Shown: positions 18,043 to 25,046 of the stretch, piece by piece
Layout of the letters: the number at the start of each line of letters is the position of its first letter
Position numbering within the stretch: position 1 is the stretch's first letter
DNA from: Methanolobus psychrophilus R15
GTDB taxonomy: Archaea; Halobacteriota; Methanosarcinia; Methanosarcinales; Methanosarcinaceae
Assembly (NCBI GenBank): GCA_000306725.1
Contig: CP003083.1
Span: forward strand, 1,798,001 to 1,862,000
Length of the DNA: 64,000 bases
Direction of reading: 5' to 3'
Program-made: the position numbers and the translations under genes
The notes under the pieces: generated by a model
The model's input: only the letters and a program-made list of their open reading frames with translations
What the model was told of the DNA's origin: nothing
Databases searched by the model: none

Positions 18043-18152
18043 TCATCAGTGGTTCTGGTATAAATTTATTTGTTAAGCAAAGCTCCTATAAGAGTGACTG
18101 CTGTTTTGAATATTCTCAAGTCGGCTATTCTGATGAGGATTCTGAGAACAGC

Positions 18153-18548
18153 TTACTTTTGCGCCGTTTGTTGTATTTGTATCAGGTTGCCACAGCTATC
18201 GTCAAAGACTGCTATGGTTACCTTGGGCATCACTTTTGTCGGCTCCATCGTGAACTTCACACCCAGTTCTTTTAGCTTTTCATACTCTGCACGGACATCC
18301 TCGACACCAAAGGATGCGGCAGAGATACCTTGTTCAAATATTCCTTTCTGGTATGCCTGTGCTACTGGATTGTCGTTGGGCTCAAGCAAAAGCTCGGTTC
18401 CGTTCTGATCGTCAGGGGGAACGACGGTAAGCCACCTGTAGTCTCCGGCAGCAACATCGTTCTTTTTCACGAAGCCCAGCACTTCGGTGTAGAACTTCAG
18501 AGCCTTGTCCTGATCACTTACAAATACTGAGGTTAGTATGATTTTCAT
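18153..18548 (-). CDS. VOC-family (glyoxalase/bleomycin-resistance-like) protein
   Basis: 131 residues with the paired beta-alpha-beta-beta-beta modules of the vicinal oxygen chelate fold: ILTSVFVSDQDKALKFYTEV at the N-terminus, GTELLLEPNDNP at mid-protein, and ITIAVFDDSCGNLIQI-type C-terminal metal-ligand region (here VTIAVFDDSCGNLIQI). Members bind a divalent metal and act in detoxification or antibiotic binding; the actual substrate is unknown. It is upstream of hicBA on the same strand but 110 bases away, so a separate promoter is likely. Confidence 0.87.
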   Translation of the reverse strand: MKIILTSVFVSDQDKALKFYTEVLGFVKKNDVAAGDYRWLTVVPPDDQNGTELLLEPNDNPVAQAYQKGIFEQGISAASFGVEDVRAEYEKLKELGVKFTMEPTKVMPKVTIAVFDDSCGNLIQIQQTAQK

Positions 18549-18891
18549 AGTTATTCATTTGGAGTTAGCTGCTTATAAATATTCGTTTTCTTAGGTCAAG
18601 TAGAAAAAATATATTATACTCCACAAAAAAATAAAATTTTCTTCTATTTGAAATCCTGTAGACATCACTCGTCAAAGAAAATATTATCATAATGAAATAT
18701 AATTGCCACATGGCAGAAATCAAGGGATATCTACCTGTTTCTCTGTTTTCTCTTTTCGATATAATACTTAGACGGGTGACCACATCTTGAATGCATTATT
18801 GTGGTCACCTGCAGCCTTCAAAGTACGTGGGTCAGGGCAATAGCAGCATGGACTATTTAATCAAAGAGGACAGGTTCTATCACAGGAAAAT
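18549..18891. other. AT-rich divergent intergenic region with palindrome copy 2
   Basis: 343 bp between the divergent VOC and DUF3795 genes. It is AT-rich from 18560 to 18720 and holds palindrome copy 2 at 18775-18809. No open frame with coding character was seen. Confidence 0.5.
18775..18809. repeat. Palindromic repeat copy 2 (of 6)
   Basis: Arms GGTGACCACA (18775-18784) and TGTGGTCACC (18800-18809), 15-nt spacer. It lies in a divergent gap, so it cannot act only as a terminator. Confidence 0.97.
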
Positions 18892-19446
18892 ATGGATATA
18901 AGATACCCTGAAATTGGAATATGCGGGCTTTCCTGCAGGCTTTGTCCAAATTATCACATGACCACAGAAAGCCGGTGTTCAGGCTGTAAAAGTGAAAGCA
19001 GGATGAATGTCGGCTGTCCTTTCATCACCTGTGCGGTAAAGAAGAAAGGGATCGAGTTTTGCTGGGACTGCGGGGAGAATGAAACCTGCCAAAAGTGGAA
19101 AAAGCACAGGGATGCAGGGAAAAAGAATGACTCCTTCAAGTGCTATCAGAAACTTGAAGACGATATCGCCTTTATCCAGAAAAATGGTGTGGCCGAATTT
19201 GAGAAGTCACAAAAGGTAAGGGAACAGCTGCTACAGGCAATGCTGCAGCAATTCAACGAGGGGCGTTCGAAAAGTTATTTCTGTATTGCAGCCACGGTTT
19301 TAGAGGTAGAGGAATTAAAAGAGGCATTGGATAAAGCAACAAAGGGATCTGAAGGATTAGCCCTCAAAGAAAGATCCGGATTACTCCATTCTATGTTAGA
19401 CGATATCGCCGCCAGAAAACATTACAATTTGAAACTGAGAAAATGA
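18892..19446 (+). CDS. DUF3795 cysteine-rich protein
   Basis: 184 residues beginning MDIRYPEIGICGLSCRLCPN. The N-terminal half has the DUF3795 cysteine set (CGLSCRLC, CSGC, GCPFITCAVKKKGIEFCWDC, CQKW), which probably binds metal. The C-terminal half is helical and charged with no recognised domain. Such proteins are frequent in methanogens and clostridia and have no established function. It stands alone between palindrome copy 2 and the convergent GyrI-like gene. Confidence 0.85.
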   Translation: MDIRYPEIGICGLSCRLCPNYHMTTESRCSGCKSESRMNVGCPFITCAVKKKGIEFCWDCGENETCQKWKKHRDAGKKNDSFKCYQKLEDDIAFIQKNGVAEFEKSQKVREQLLQAMLQQFNEGRSKSYFCIAATVLEVEELKEALDKATKGSEGLALKERSGLLHSMLDDIAARKHYNLKLRK

Positions 19447-19548
19447 TTTGTAAGGCTGTCCAAAGTATAAAACAGCCTGTTATCGCTATTCATATCACAT
19501 AGCCGGCAGCAATCCAGAATACTCTGCTGCAGCAACACCCAAAAGTCA

Positions 19549-20013
19549 TCATTCAACCGGCATCACGATGCGGGTCAGGAGTTCACTTTCAGGTACTTCC
19601 ATGGGAGAATTGTAGTAATACTCGTAAGAGATACCCTTTGCTCTGTACCCATTTTCCTCGATCCATTTTGCCATATCAGTATAGGGTTTTTCCATGCCTG
19701 CATAAGGGCCCTTGTAGGTCATGGATACATATTTCCCTGCGGGTATCTCTGACCTGTTGATCTCATCGTTCCCATCCAGTGGCTTCGCAACCGGAAAGCC
19801 GATCTCCAGGTCAAGGTCTTCCATATCCATATTATAGTAGGCAACAAAAGGAGCTCCTGCGGGCTGTTGGCCGATCATCTCCAAATGCTGCATGATCTTT
19901 CCGTAGCTCTCCCCGATTATGTTTGGAAGGTCTTGAACTGTCGCCCTGGTCCTGATCGAGAGGACTGGCTGTGCTTTTTCTTCTTTCATCTCAATTCCAC
20001 TGTTCATATTCAC
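19549..20013 (-). CDS. GyrI-like / AraC effector-binding domain protein
   Basis: 154 residues forming a single GyrI-like small-molecule-binding domain (SHS2 duplication): VLSIRTRATVQDLPNIIGES, APFVAYYNMDMEDLDLEIGF and AGKYVSMTYKGPYAGMEKPY are characteristic. Standalone members bind hydrophobic ligands, and some hydrolyse cyclopropanoid toxins. No DNA-binding domain is attached. It is convergent with the DUF3795 gene. Confidence 0.87.
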   Translation of the reverse strand: MNMNSGIEMKEEKAQPVLSIRTRATVQDLPNIIGESYGKIMQHLEMIGQQPAGAPFVAYYNMDMEDLDLEIGFPVAKPLDGNDEINRSEIPAGKYVSMTYKGPYAGMEKPYTDMAKWIEENGYRAKGISYEYYYNSPMEVPESELLTRIVMPVE

Positions 20014-20376
20014 TTCTCCAATTTTTAAGCGTAAGAATTACTGTGCACTTCTGGTAAATAAATCTTCTTGTTGTAACTCTTAATCTGTTGCTATTGATTT
20101 GAATGGCTTATCTGAGGACATCAAACTCGCTCCTAAACCCTCACTTCTAATTTGATAAAAAGCTCCATAACTCAAAATCCGTGTAAATCCGTGTCCCAAA
20201 GAAGATTGCGAAAAAGCATCAGTCTGAATGGAAAAGAAAGAAGGCTTTTGAATGAGAAATCTGATCTGGTGTTTTCTATCGACAGAGCGCAAAGCAGCAA
20301 AAATATCCCTTGATGTTCTTCTGGATTTTCGTTCATCTGCCTCATTTAACGAAAAACAGCCAGTGTAGTTCAGATA

Positions 20377-20411
20377 GGTGACCACAGATATCTATCCATT
20401 TTGTGGTCACC
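20377..20411. repeat. Palindromic repeat copy 3 (of 6)
   Basis: Arms GGTGACCACA (20377-20386) and TGTGGTCACC (20402-20411), 15-nt spacer, preceded by AGATA as in copies 4 and 6. It lies in the divergent GyrI-like/tetR gap. Confidence 0.97.
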
Positions 20412-20492
20412 TTTGTTTCAAAAGCCGGCTCTTTGGCCCTTCGGGCCGGATATCTCTTTCTTTTGAACTTCATGCCTCAAAATGCTTAAATA

Positions 20493-20520
20493 TGACTACG
20501 GTCATTAATGACCGCGGTCA
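20493..20520. promoter_or_regulatory. Double palindromic operator at the tetR promoter
   Basis: Two 12-bp palindromes, TGACTACGGTCA (20493-20504) and TGACCGCGGTCA (20509-20520), enclose a central CGGTCATTAATGACCG dyad. They directly follow a TATA-like CTTAAATA (20485-20492), 34 bases upstream of the tetR start. The position just downstream of box A suits repression by the encoded TetR protein (inference). Confidence 0.75.
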
Positions 20521-20553
20521 CATTTATATCGGCCAGCAAATAAATGAGGCAAT

Positions 20554-21165
20554 ATGTCCCTGCGTGAAAAAAAGAAACAGGAAACTAGAGACCGGATCTT
20601 TGAGATCTCCGGAAGGCTGTTCAGGGAAAAGGGTTTTGAGAACACCACAGTTGATGAGATCACACAGGAAACCGGCATAGCCAAAGGTACGTTCTTCAAT
20701 TACTTCCCCACAAAAGAATCGCTTCTGCTTTACTTCAGGGATCGCAAGGAAGAACTTGTTTTCAATATACTTGGATCACAGATGGCCACAAATGCGCCTG
20801 CAAAGGAGAAAATAAAGAATTTCCTTGTTCTCCTTGCAGAGAACTATGAAAAGGACAAGGCGCTTTTGAGAATGCTGTTCTTTGAACACAGGCGATTGGT
20901 CATGGCCTCCGGGCAGCAGCCGGGCAGAAAGCAACACGGACACGGCAATCAGCAACGGTTCATCAGCATACTCCGTGATCTTCTCAAAGAGGGTGTGGAG
21001 AAAGGAGAGATCAAGGAAAGGATTGACCTTCAGATCGCATCAGAGACCCTGCATGCCGTCTATTTCCACTCACTTATGATGTGGATGCACTCAGATACGG
21101 ATGACTCGTTTTCCAGGGATCTGTCTGCAAAGATAGACTTAGTGTTCGAGGGCATCGGAGAATGA
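20554..21165 (+). CDS. TetR/AcrR-family transcriptional regulator
   Basis: 203 residues. The N-terminal helix-turn-helix (about 5-52) reads RDRIFEISGRLFREKGFENT followed by TVDEITQETGIAKGTFFNYF, the classic TetR signature. The C-terminal ligand domain is helical. It is the first gene of a three-gene operon with an ABC ATPase (4-base overlap, ATGA) and permease, so it most likely senses a substrate of that exporter and represses the operon through the double palindrome at 20493-20520. Confidence 0.94.
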   Translation: MSLREKKKQETRDRIFEISGRLFREKGFENTTVDEITQETGIAKGTFFNYFPTKESLLLYFRDRKEELVFNILGSQMATNAPAKEKIKNFLVLLAENYEKDKALLRMLFFEHRRLVMASGQQPGRKQHGHGNQQRFISILRDLLKEGVEKGEIKERIDLQIASETLHAVYFHSLMMWMHSDTDDSFSRDLSAKIDLVFEGIGE

Positions 21166-22151
21166 AAATGTCTGCAATTACAGTTAAGGATCTTACTAAG
21201 AAATTCGGTGATTTTACCGCCGTAAGCAACCTTTCCTTTGATATAGAAAAAGGTGAGGTATTCGGCCTTCTTGGACCCAACGGGGCCGGGAAGAGCACTA
21301 CCATGGCCATGCTGTCAACAATGCTCAAGCCAAGTTCAGGACAGGCATGGGTCAATGGATATGACATACTCAGGAACGAAGACGAAGTACGCAAGTCCAT
21401 TGGGATAGTTTTCCAGGACCCGAGTCTGGATGAAGAGCTCACAGCCTATGAGAATATGGATTTCCATGCCCGGCTTTATCGTATCCCCAAAAATGAACGG
21501 CAAAAAAAGATAACCGAGCTCCTTAAGCTGGTGGAGCTGGACGAGAAAAAGGACAATCTTGTCAAAACATACTCCGGAGGTATGAGGCGCCGCCTGGAAA
21601 TCGCAAGAGGCTTGCTGCATGAACCAAAAGTGCTGTTCCTGGATGAACCAACCCTCGGGCTTGACCCACAGACAAGGAACCACCTATGGGATTATATTGA
21701 CAGGCTGAACCAGGAAAAAGGTATCACGATCATCCTTACCACTCACTATATGGAAGAGGCAGACAAACTCTGCCACAGGATAGCCATTATAGACAAAGGC
21801 CAAATTATAGCCCTTGACACCTCTGAAAAATTGAAAAACGATGTTGGTGGCGATATCATTACTATAGTGTCTTCTAAAAAGGATAACCTGTATTCGGTTG
21901 TCAGATCCCTGCCGGGGATCAGCAACATTGAAGTTCATGATTCGTCCATCACCATTGGCTTACATAACGCGGAAAAGCATGTTGCACAGATAGTCAATAT
22001 GGCTTCCGAAAGTGGTGTTCCCATCGACTCGATCTCCATCCATAAACCAACTCTTGAAGACGTCTTCCTGCACTTCACAGGCCGGACCATCAGGGAAGAG
22101 GAAGCCAGCGGGAAAGAGCAGATGCGCATGATGCACAGGAGCAGGAAGTGA
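21162..22151 (+). CDS. ABC-2 type (drug/DrrA-like) exporter ATP-binding protein
   Basis: 329 residues. Walker A is GPNGAGKST (about residue 41), the signature is YSGGMRRRLEIAR, Walker B is LFLDEPTLGLDP and the switch histidine is in LTTHYMEE. After about residue 230 comes the C-terminal extension of the daunorubicin-resistance (DrrA) group. It energises the permease encoded next. Its start overlaps the tetR stop, and the permease begins 4 bases after its own stop. Confidence 0.93.
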   Translation: MKMSAITVKDLTKKFGDFTAVSNLSFDIEKGEVFGLLGPNGAGKSTTMAMLSTMLKPSSGQAWVNGYDILRNEDEVRKSIGIVFQDPSLDEELTAYENMDFHARLYRIPKNERQKKITELLKLVELDEKKDNLVKTYSGGMRRRLEIARGLLHEPKVLFLDEPTLGLDPQTRNHLWDYIDRLNQEKGITIILTTHYMEEADKLCHRIAIIDKGQIIALDTSEKLKNDVGGDIITIVSSKKDNLYSVVRSLPGISNIEVHDSSITIGLHNAEKHVAQIVNMASESGVPIDSISIHKPTLEDVFLHFTGRTIREEEASGKEQMRMMHRSRK

Positions 22152-22155
22152 TAGA

Positions 22156-22905
22156 ATGGACATAGTTTATACTCTCTGGTTAAGGAGTGTAAAACGTTAC
22201 ACTCGTTCAAAAAGCAGGATGGTAGGTAGTCTGGGTATGCCCGTGTTCCTTCTGCTCGTACTCGGATTTGGTCTGAATTCCGTAGTTGCGATCCCGGGTA
22301 TGGAACAGGGATATATCGGCTTCATAATTCCCGGAATAATTTCCATGAGCGTTCTTTTCACTTCCGTGTTTGCTGGCATACAGATAATATGGGACAAGCA
22401 GTTCGGTTTCCTGAAAGAGACGCTGGTAGCTCCAGTTTCAAGGCTTGAGATAATGCTTGGTCAGACCTTCGGGGGAGCCACCACAGCCGTCATACAGGGA
22501 CTCATGATATTTGTCCTCTCATTATTGATAGGTCTTGAGATCAGCAGTATTCCGGGATTCCTGATAGCTATAGTTTTTATGATGCTCATCGGGATCTCAT
22601 TCACAGCATTTGGGATTGCCATAGCTTCAAGAATGGAGGATATGCACGGTTTCCAGCTGATAATGAACTTTGTCATCTTCCCGATATTCGGTTTATCGGG
22701 TGCACTGTTCCCTATTGAGAGCCTGCCCGGATGGGTCAGATACCTTACATTGCTGGACCCTCTTACATACGGTGTCGAAGGCATCAGGTATGGTCTTCTT
22801 GGTAGCTCTCATATAGATCCGGCCATCTGTTTTGTAATCCTTTCTGGATTTACCATCCTGATGGTCGGATTTGGTTCCTATCTGTTCAGGAAGATAAGCA
22901 TTTAA
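22156..22905 (+). CDS. ABC-2 type (DrrB-like) exporter permease
   Basis: 249 residues with six predicted membrane helices and the ABC-2 permease pattern (MSVLFTSVFAGIQIIWDKQF, FGFLKETLVAPVSR, FGLSGALFPIESLPGW). It forms the channel for the DrrA-like ATPase upstream. The likely cargo is a hydrophobic drug or lipid, inferred from family and from the TetR-type control. Confidence 0.92.
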   Translation: MDIVYTLWLRSVKRYTRSKSRMVGSLGMPVFLLLVLGFGLNSVVAIPGMEQGYIGFIIPGIISMSVLFTSVFAGIQIIWDKQFGFLKETLVAPVSRLEIMLGQTFGGATTAVIQGLMIFVLSLLIGLEISSIPGFLIAIVFMMLIGISFTAFGIAIASRMEDMHGFQLIMNFVIFPIFGLSGALFPIESLPGWVRYLTLLDPLTYGVEGIRYGLLGSSHIDPAICFVILSGFTILMVGFGSYLFRKISI

Positions 22906-22925
22906 GAATCCGTATACTTTAGATA

Positions 22926-22960
22926 GGTGACCACAAACCCTGCGCAATATTGTGGTCACC
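22926..22960. repeat. Palindromic repeat copy 4 (of 6)
   Basis: Arms GGTGACCACA (22926-22935) and TGTGGTCACC (22951-22960), 15-nt spacer AACCCTGCGCAATAT. It lies in the convergent gap between the permease and fic genes. Confidence 0.97.
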
Positions 22961-22977
22961 TCCATCCGCCTTTCAAC

Positions 22978-23886
22978 TCAATCCAGTCCTTTCCTGTACT
23001 GCTCCACAAGAAATTCCAGTGTCTCCTCCAATTTATCTTCGCTGGAATACTTCCGGAGGCAATGATAGTACTTCCCCCTCTCCTCGAACAATATGTTGAT
23101 GGGAGGGTAACCATGCCGGAGCAGGACATAGTTCAGCAGCAGTCTTCCAACCCTGCCGTTGCCGTCCTCGAAGGGATGGATGAACTCGAACTGGTTATGG
23201 ATGAGTGCGGCCAGCACGAGTGGTTTCAGTTCATCGGCATTGTCCCTGTACCAGTTAGCCAGTTCCTCAAGCTCGCTCCTGATATCCTCTTTCGGGATTC
23301 CGCGGTGCACCACCTCGCCATAGGAATTGCGTATCACCACTTCCACATCCCTTAAGTTACCGGCAAACTTCTTGGAGCCCTCAAAGCACAGCCAGTGCAG
23401 CTTCGTTATCAGCTCAAGAGAGAGCTCTTCATCGGTGTTATGTATGAACTCCACGGCCCTTGCAACATTTAGCGCCTCCAGTTCATCAGAATTAGTAATG
23501 TTCCGGTTCTCATCCGGGTGCCGGAGCAGGTCATGGACCTCATCAGGGGTCACCTGCGAACCCTCGATGGCGTTGGTATTAAAGACGAACTTCTCTGTAA
23601 AGACTTTCCAGCCCTCCACGTCAAGATGGACTATCTCGATCTCCCTGTCGTATTCATTAAGCTTTTCGATTTCTTTTTTGGTCAGGGAGAACTTCAGCAG
23701 GTCGGTCCTGGCCTCTATCTGCTGCTTTATCTCTTTTTCCGCTTCTTCCCTGCGCTCCTCAATCTCCCGCTCCGTCAGGTTAAGGCCCAGGTAATGCCTT
23801 ATCTTCCTTGTCTTTTTTCCGACGCGGTAGGAATGGGACAGGTAGTATTTCGTGTTGTTTCCCTGTTTTCTTTTTTCAATATGCAT
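22978..23886 (-). CDS. Fic-domain protein (AMPylase-type), self-inhibited class
   Basis: 302 residues. The Fic active-site motif HPFEDGNGRVGR starts at H237. An inhibitory motif TNAIEG (T104-G109, matching [S/T]xxxE[G/N]) lies N-terminal to the Fic core, which places it in class II. A charged coiled-coil (about 38-80) precedes it. Fic proteins transfer AMP or another nucleotide moiety onto protein hydroxyls, sometimes as toxins. No separate antitoxin is adjacent, consistent with built-in inhibition. The gene is framed by palindrome copies 4 and 5, 17 and 8 bases from its two ends. Confidence 0.93.
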   Translation of the reverse strand: MHIEKRKQGNNTKYYLSHSYRVGKKTRKIRHYLGLNLTEREIEERREEAEKEIKQQIEARTDLLKFSLTKKEIEKLNEYDREIEIVHLDVEGWKVFTEKFVFNTNAIEGSQVTPDEVHDLLRHPDENRNITNSDELEALNVARAVEFIHNTDEELSLELITKLHWLCFEGSKKFAGNLRDVEVVIRNSYGEVVHRGIPKEDIRSELEELANWYRDNADELKPLVLAALIHNQFEFIHPFEDGNGRVGRLLLNYVLLRHGYPPINILFEERGKYYHCLRKYSSEDKLEETLEFLVEQYRKGLD

Positions 23887-23894
23887 AATAAATG

Positions 23895-23930
23895 GGTGAC
23901 CACATTCTATATAGCACTTTTGTGGTCACC
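23895..23930. repeat. Palindromic repeat copy 5 (of 6)
   Basis: Arms GGTGACCACA (23895-23904) and TGTGGTCACC (23921-23930), with a 16-nt spacer, one longer than in the other copies. It lies in the divergent fic/mntA gap and begins 8 bases from the fic start codon. Confidence 0.97.
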
Positions 23931-24050
23931 TACCGGGGTAAAAAATATGTTCTTCCGGAACCTGGTCAAGAACCAAAAGCATTCATCAACAGGTGACTTA
24001 ACCTTTATCATCTATAAGCACCTACAAAACTTTAGAAGAAGGCCTCTTAA

Positions 24051-24509
24051 GTGACTCTTATGAACCCACAAACCTCTATCCTGGAAAAAGAGCAACTTCT
24101 CCCTCTCCTCAAAGAATTCTTCCGGGCAGAGGATCAAGTGGAGCTTGCATATCTTTTCGGGTCGGTGGCGGAAGGGAAGATCGGTGTTCTCAGTGATATT
24201 GACATTGGCGTCTATCTTTCAGACAAGTTGACAACGATTGAAAGGGGTCGCAAGCGTATTGAGCTGATCGGCAAACTCATGTCCCTTCTCAAGAGCGACA
24301 GGGTCGATCTCTTGATCATCAATGATACTTCGCCAGTACTTAAGTTTGAGATCATAAGGCCAAATGTCCTGATATTTGAAAGGGATCCTGACCTGAAGGT
24401 GGATGTCGAGCAGTGCATCATGTCGGTGTATCTGGACTGGAAATACTATGAGGATCGCCTGAACCGGAATACGCTCAAAAGGATCATGGAAAAGGGGCTG
24501 GCTGAATGA
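24051..24509 (+). CDS. mntA: MntA-like minimal nucleotidyltransferase (type VII antitoxin)
   Basis: 152 residues from the GTG at 24051; an ATG at 24060 is an equally good start. The nucleotidyltransferase motif GSx10DxD is present: G37, S38, D49 and D51 in FGSVAEGKIGVLSDIDIGVY. In characterised HepT/MntA pairs this protein AMPylates a tyrosine of the HEPN toxin and neutralises it. It overlaps the next gene by 4 bases (ATGA). Confidence 0.92.
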   Translation: MTLMNPQTSILEKEQLLPLLKEFFRAEDQVELAYLFGSVAEGKIGVLSDIDIGVYLSDKLTTIERGRKRIELIGKLMSLLKSDRVDLLIINDTSPVLKFEIIRPNVLIFERDPDLKVDVEQCIMSVYLDWKYYEDRLNRNTLKRIMEKGLAE

Positions 24510-24928
24510 ACGCTGAAGACAGGATACTCAGGAAACTGAACTTCATGCAAAGGTGCGTCAGTTATCTGAAGTCCGTAGATGCGGGCAGTACCGAGCTGGA
24601 AAACAATTACGAGTTGCGCAGTGCGGTTGAGCGGAACTTCCAGATTGCAATTGAAAGTGCAATAGACATTGGCGAAATAATAATTTCAAGAGAGGGATTT
24701 GAAAGGCCCGAGATATACAGAAGTGTGTTCCTCATACTTGGGAAGAACGGGATCATTCCTCCGGGATTTGCAGAGTTTTTCTCTCAGGCAGCAGGGTTCA
24801 GAAATGTTCTGGTTCATATATACGAGGACATAGATATGAGCATCCTTTACATGTTCCTTACAGAGCGACTGGATGATTTTGATGAGTTTGCAGGATACAT
24901 CGCACAATATCTGCGTAGCCATTCATGA
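24506..24928 (+). CDS. hepT: HepT-like HEPN-domain ribonuclease toxin (DUF86)
   Basis: 140 residues, all helical, with the HEPN catalytic signature Rx4HxY as R99, H104 and Y106 in FRNVLVHIYED. Y106 is the residue expected to be AMPylated by MntA. Together with the overlapping upstream gene this forms a type VII toxin-antitoxin unit bounded by palindrome copies 5 and 6. Confidence 0.92.
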   Translation: MNAEDRILRKLNFMQRCVSYLKSVDAGSTELENNYELRSAVERNFQIAIESAIDIGEIIISREGFERPEIYRSVFLILGKNGIIPPGFAEFFSQAAGFRNVLVHIYEDIDMSILYMFLTERLDDFDEFAGYIAQYLRSHS

Positions 24929-24976
24929 CTCGCCCCTATTGATATTGTCTGCAAATGTCAGGTCGGTTCTCAGATA

Positions 24977-25011
24977 GGTGACCACAATATTGCGCAAGAT
25001 GTGTGGTCACC
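24977..25011. repeat. Palindromic repeat copy 6 (of 6)
   Basis: Arms GGTGACCACA (24977-24986) and TGTGGTCACC (25002-25011), 15-nt spacer ATATTGCGCAAGATG, preceded by AGATA. It lies in the convergent gap between hepT and the PIN-ATPase gene. No further copy was noticed elsewhere in the window. Confidence 0.97.
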
Positions 25012-25046
25012 TATATCCATTATCTTGAGCAAGTCTCTTTTTGGTC

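Larger units (their letters stand above)
20014..20553. other. Long divergent gap with tandem repeat, palindrome copy 3 and TetR operator
   Basis: 540 bp between the GyrI-like and tetR genes. It contains a direct repeat AATCCGTGTAAATCCGTGT near 20168-20186, palindrome copy 3 (20377-20411), and the tetR promoter/operator (20485-20520). No plausible gene was found in either direction. Confidence 0.6.

Noticed and set aside
17592-25011. The six palindromes as a CRISPR array
   Set aside because: They are about 0.9-2.5 kb apart with genes between them, have variable centres instead of constant repeats with unique spacers, and no cas gene is present.
17592-25011. The six palindromes as plain transcription terminators
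   Set aside because: Three lie in divergent promoter gaps where no gene ends, and no T-run follows them.
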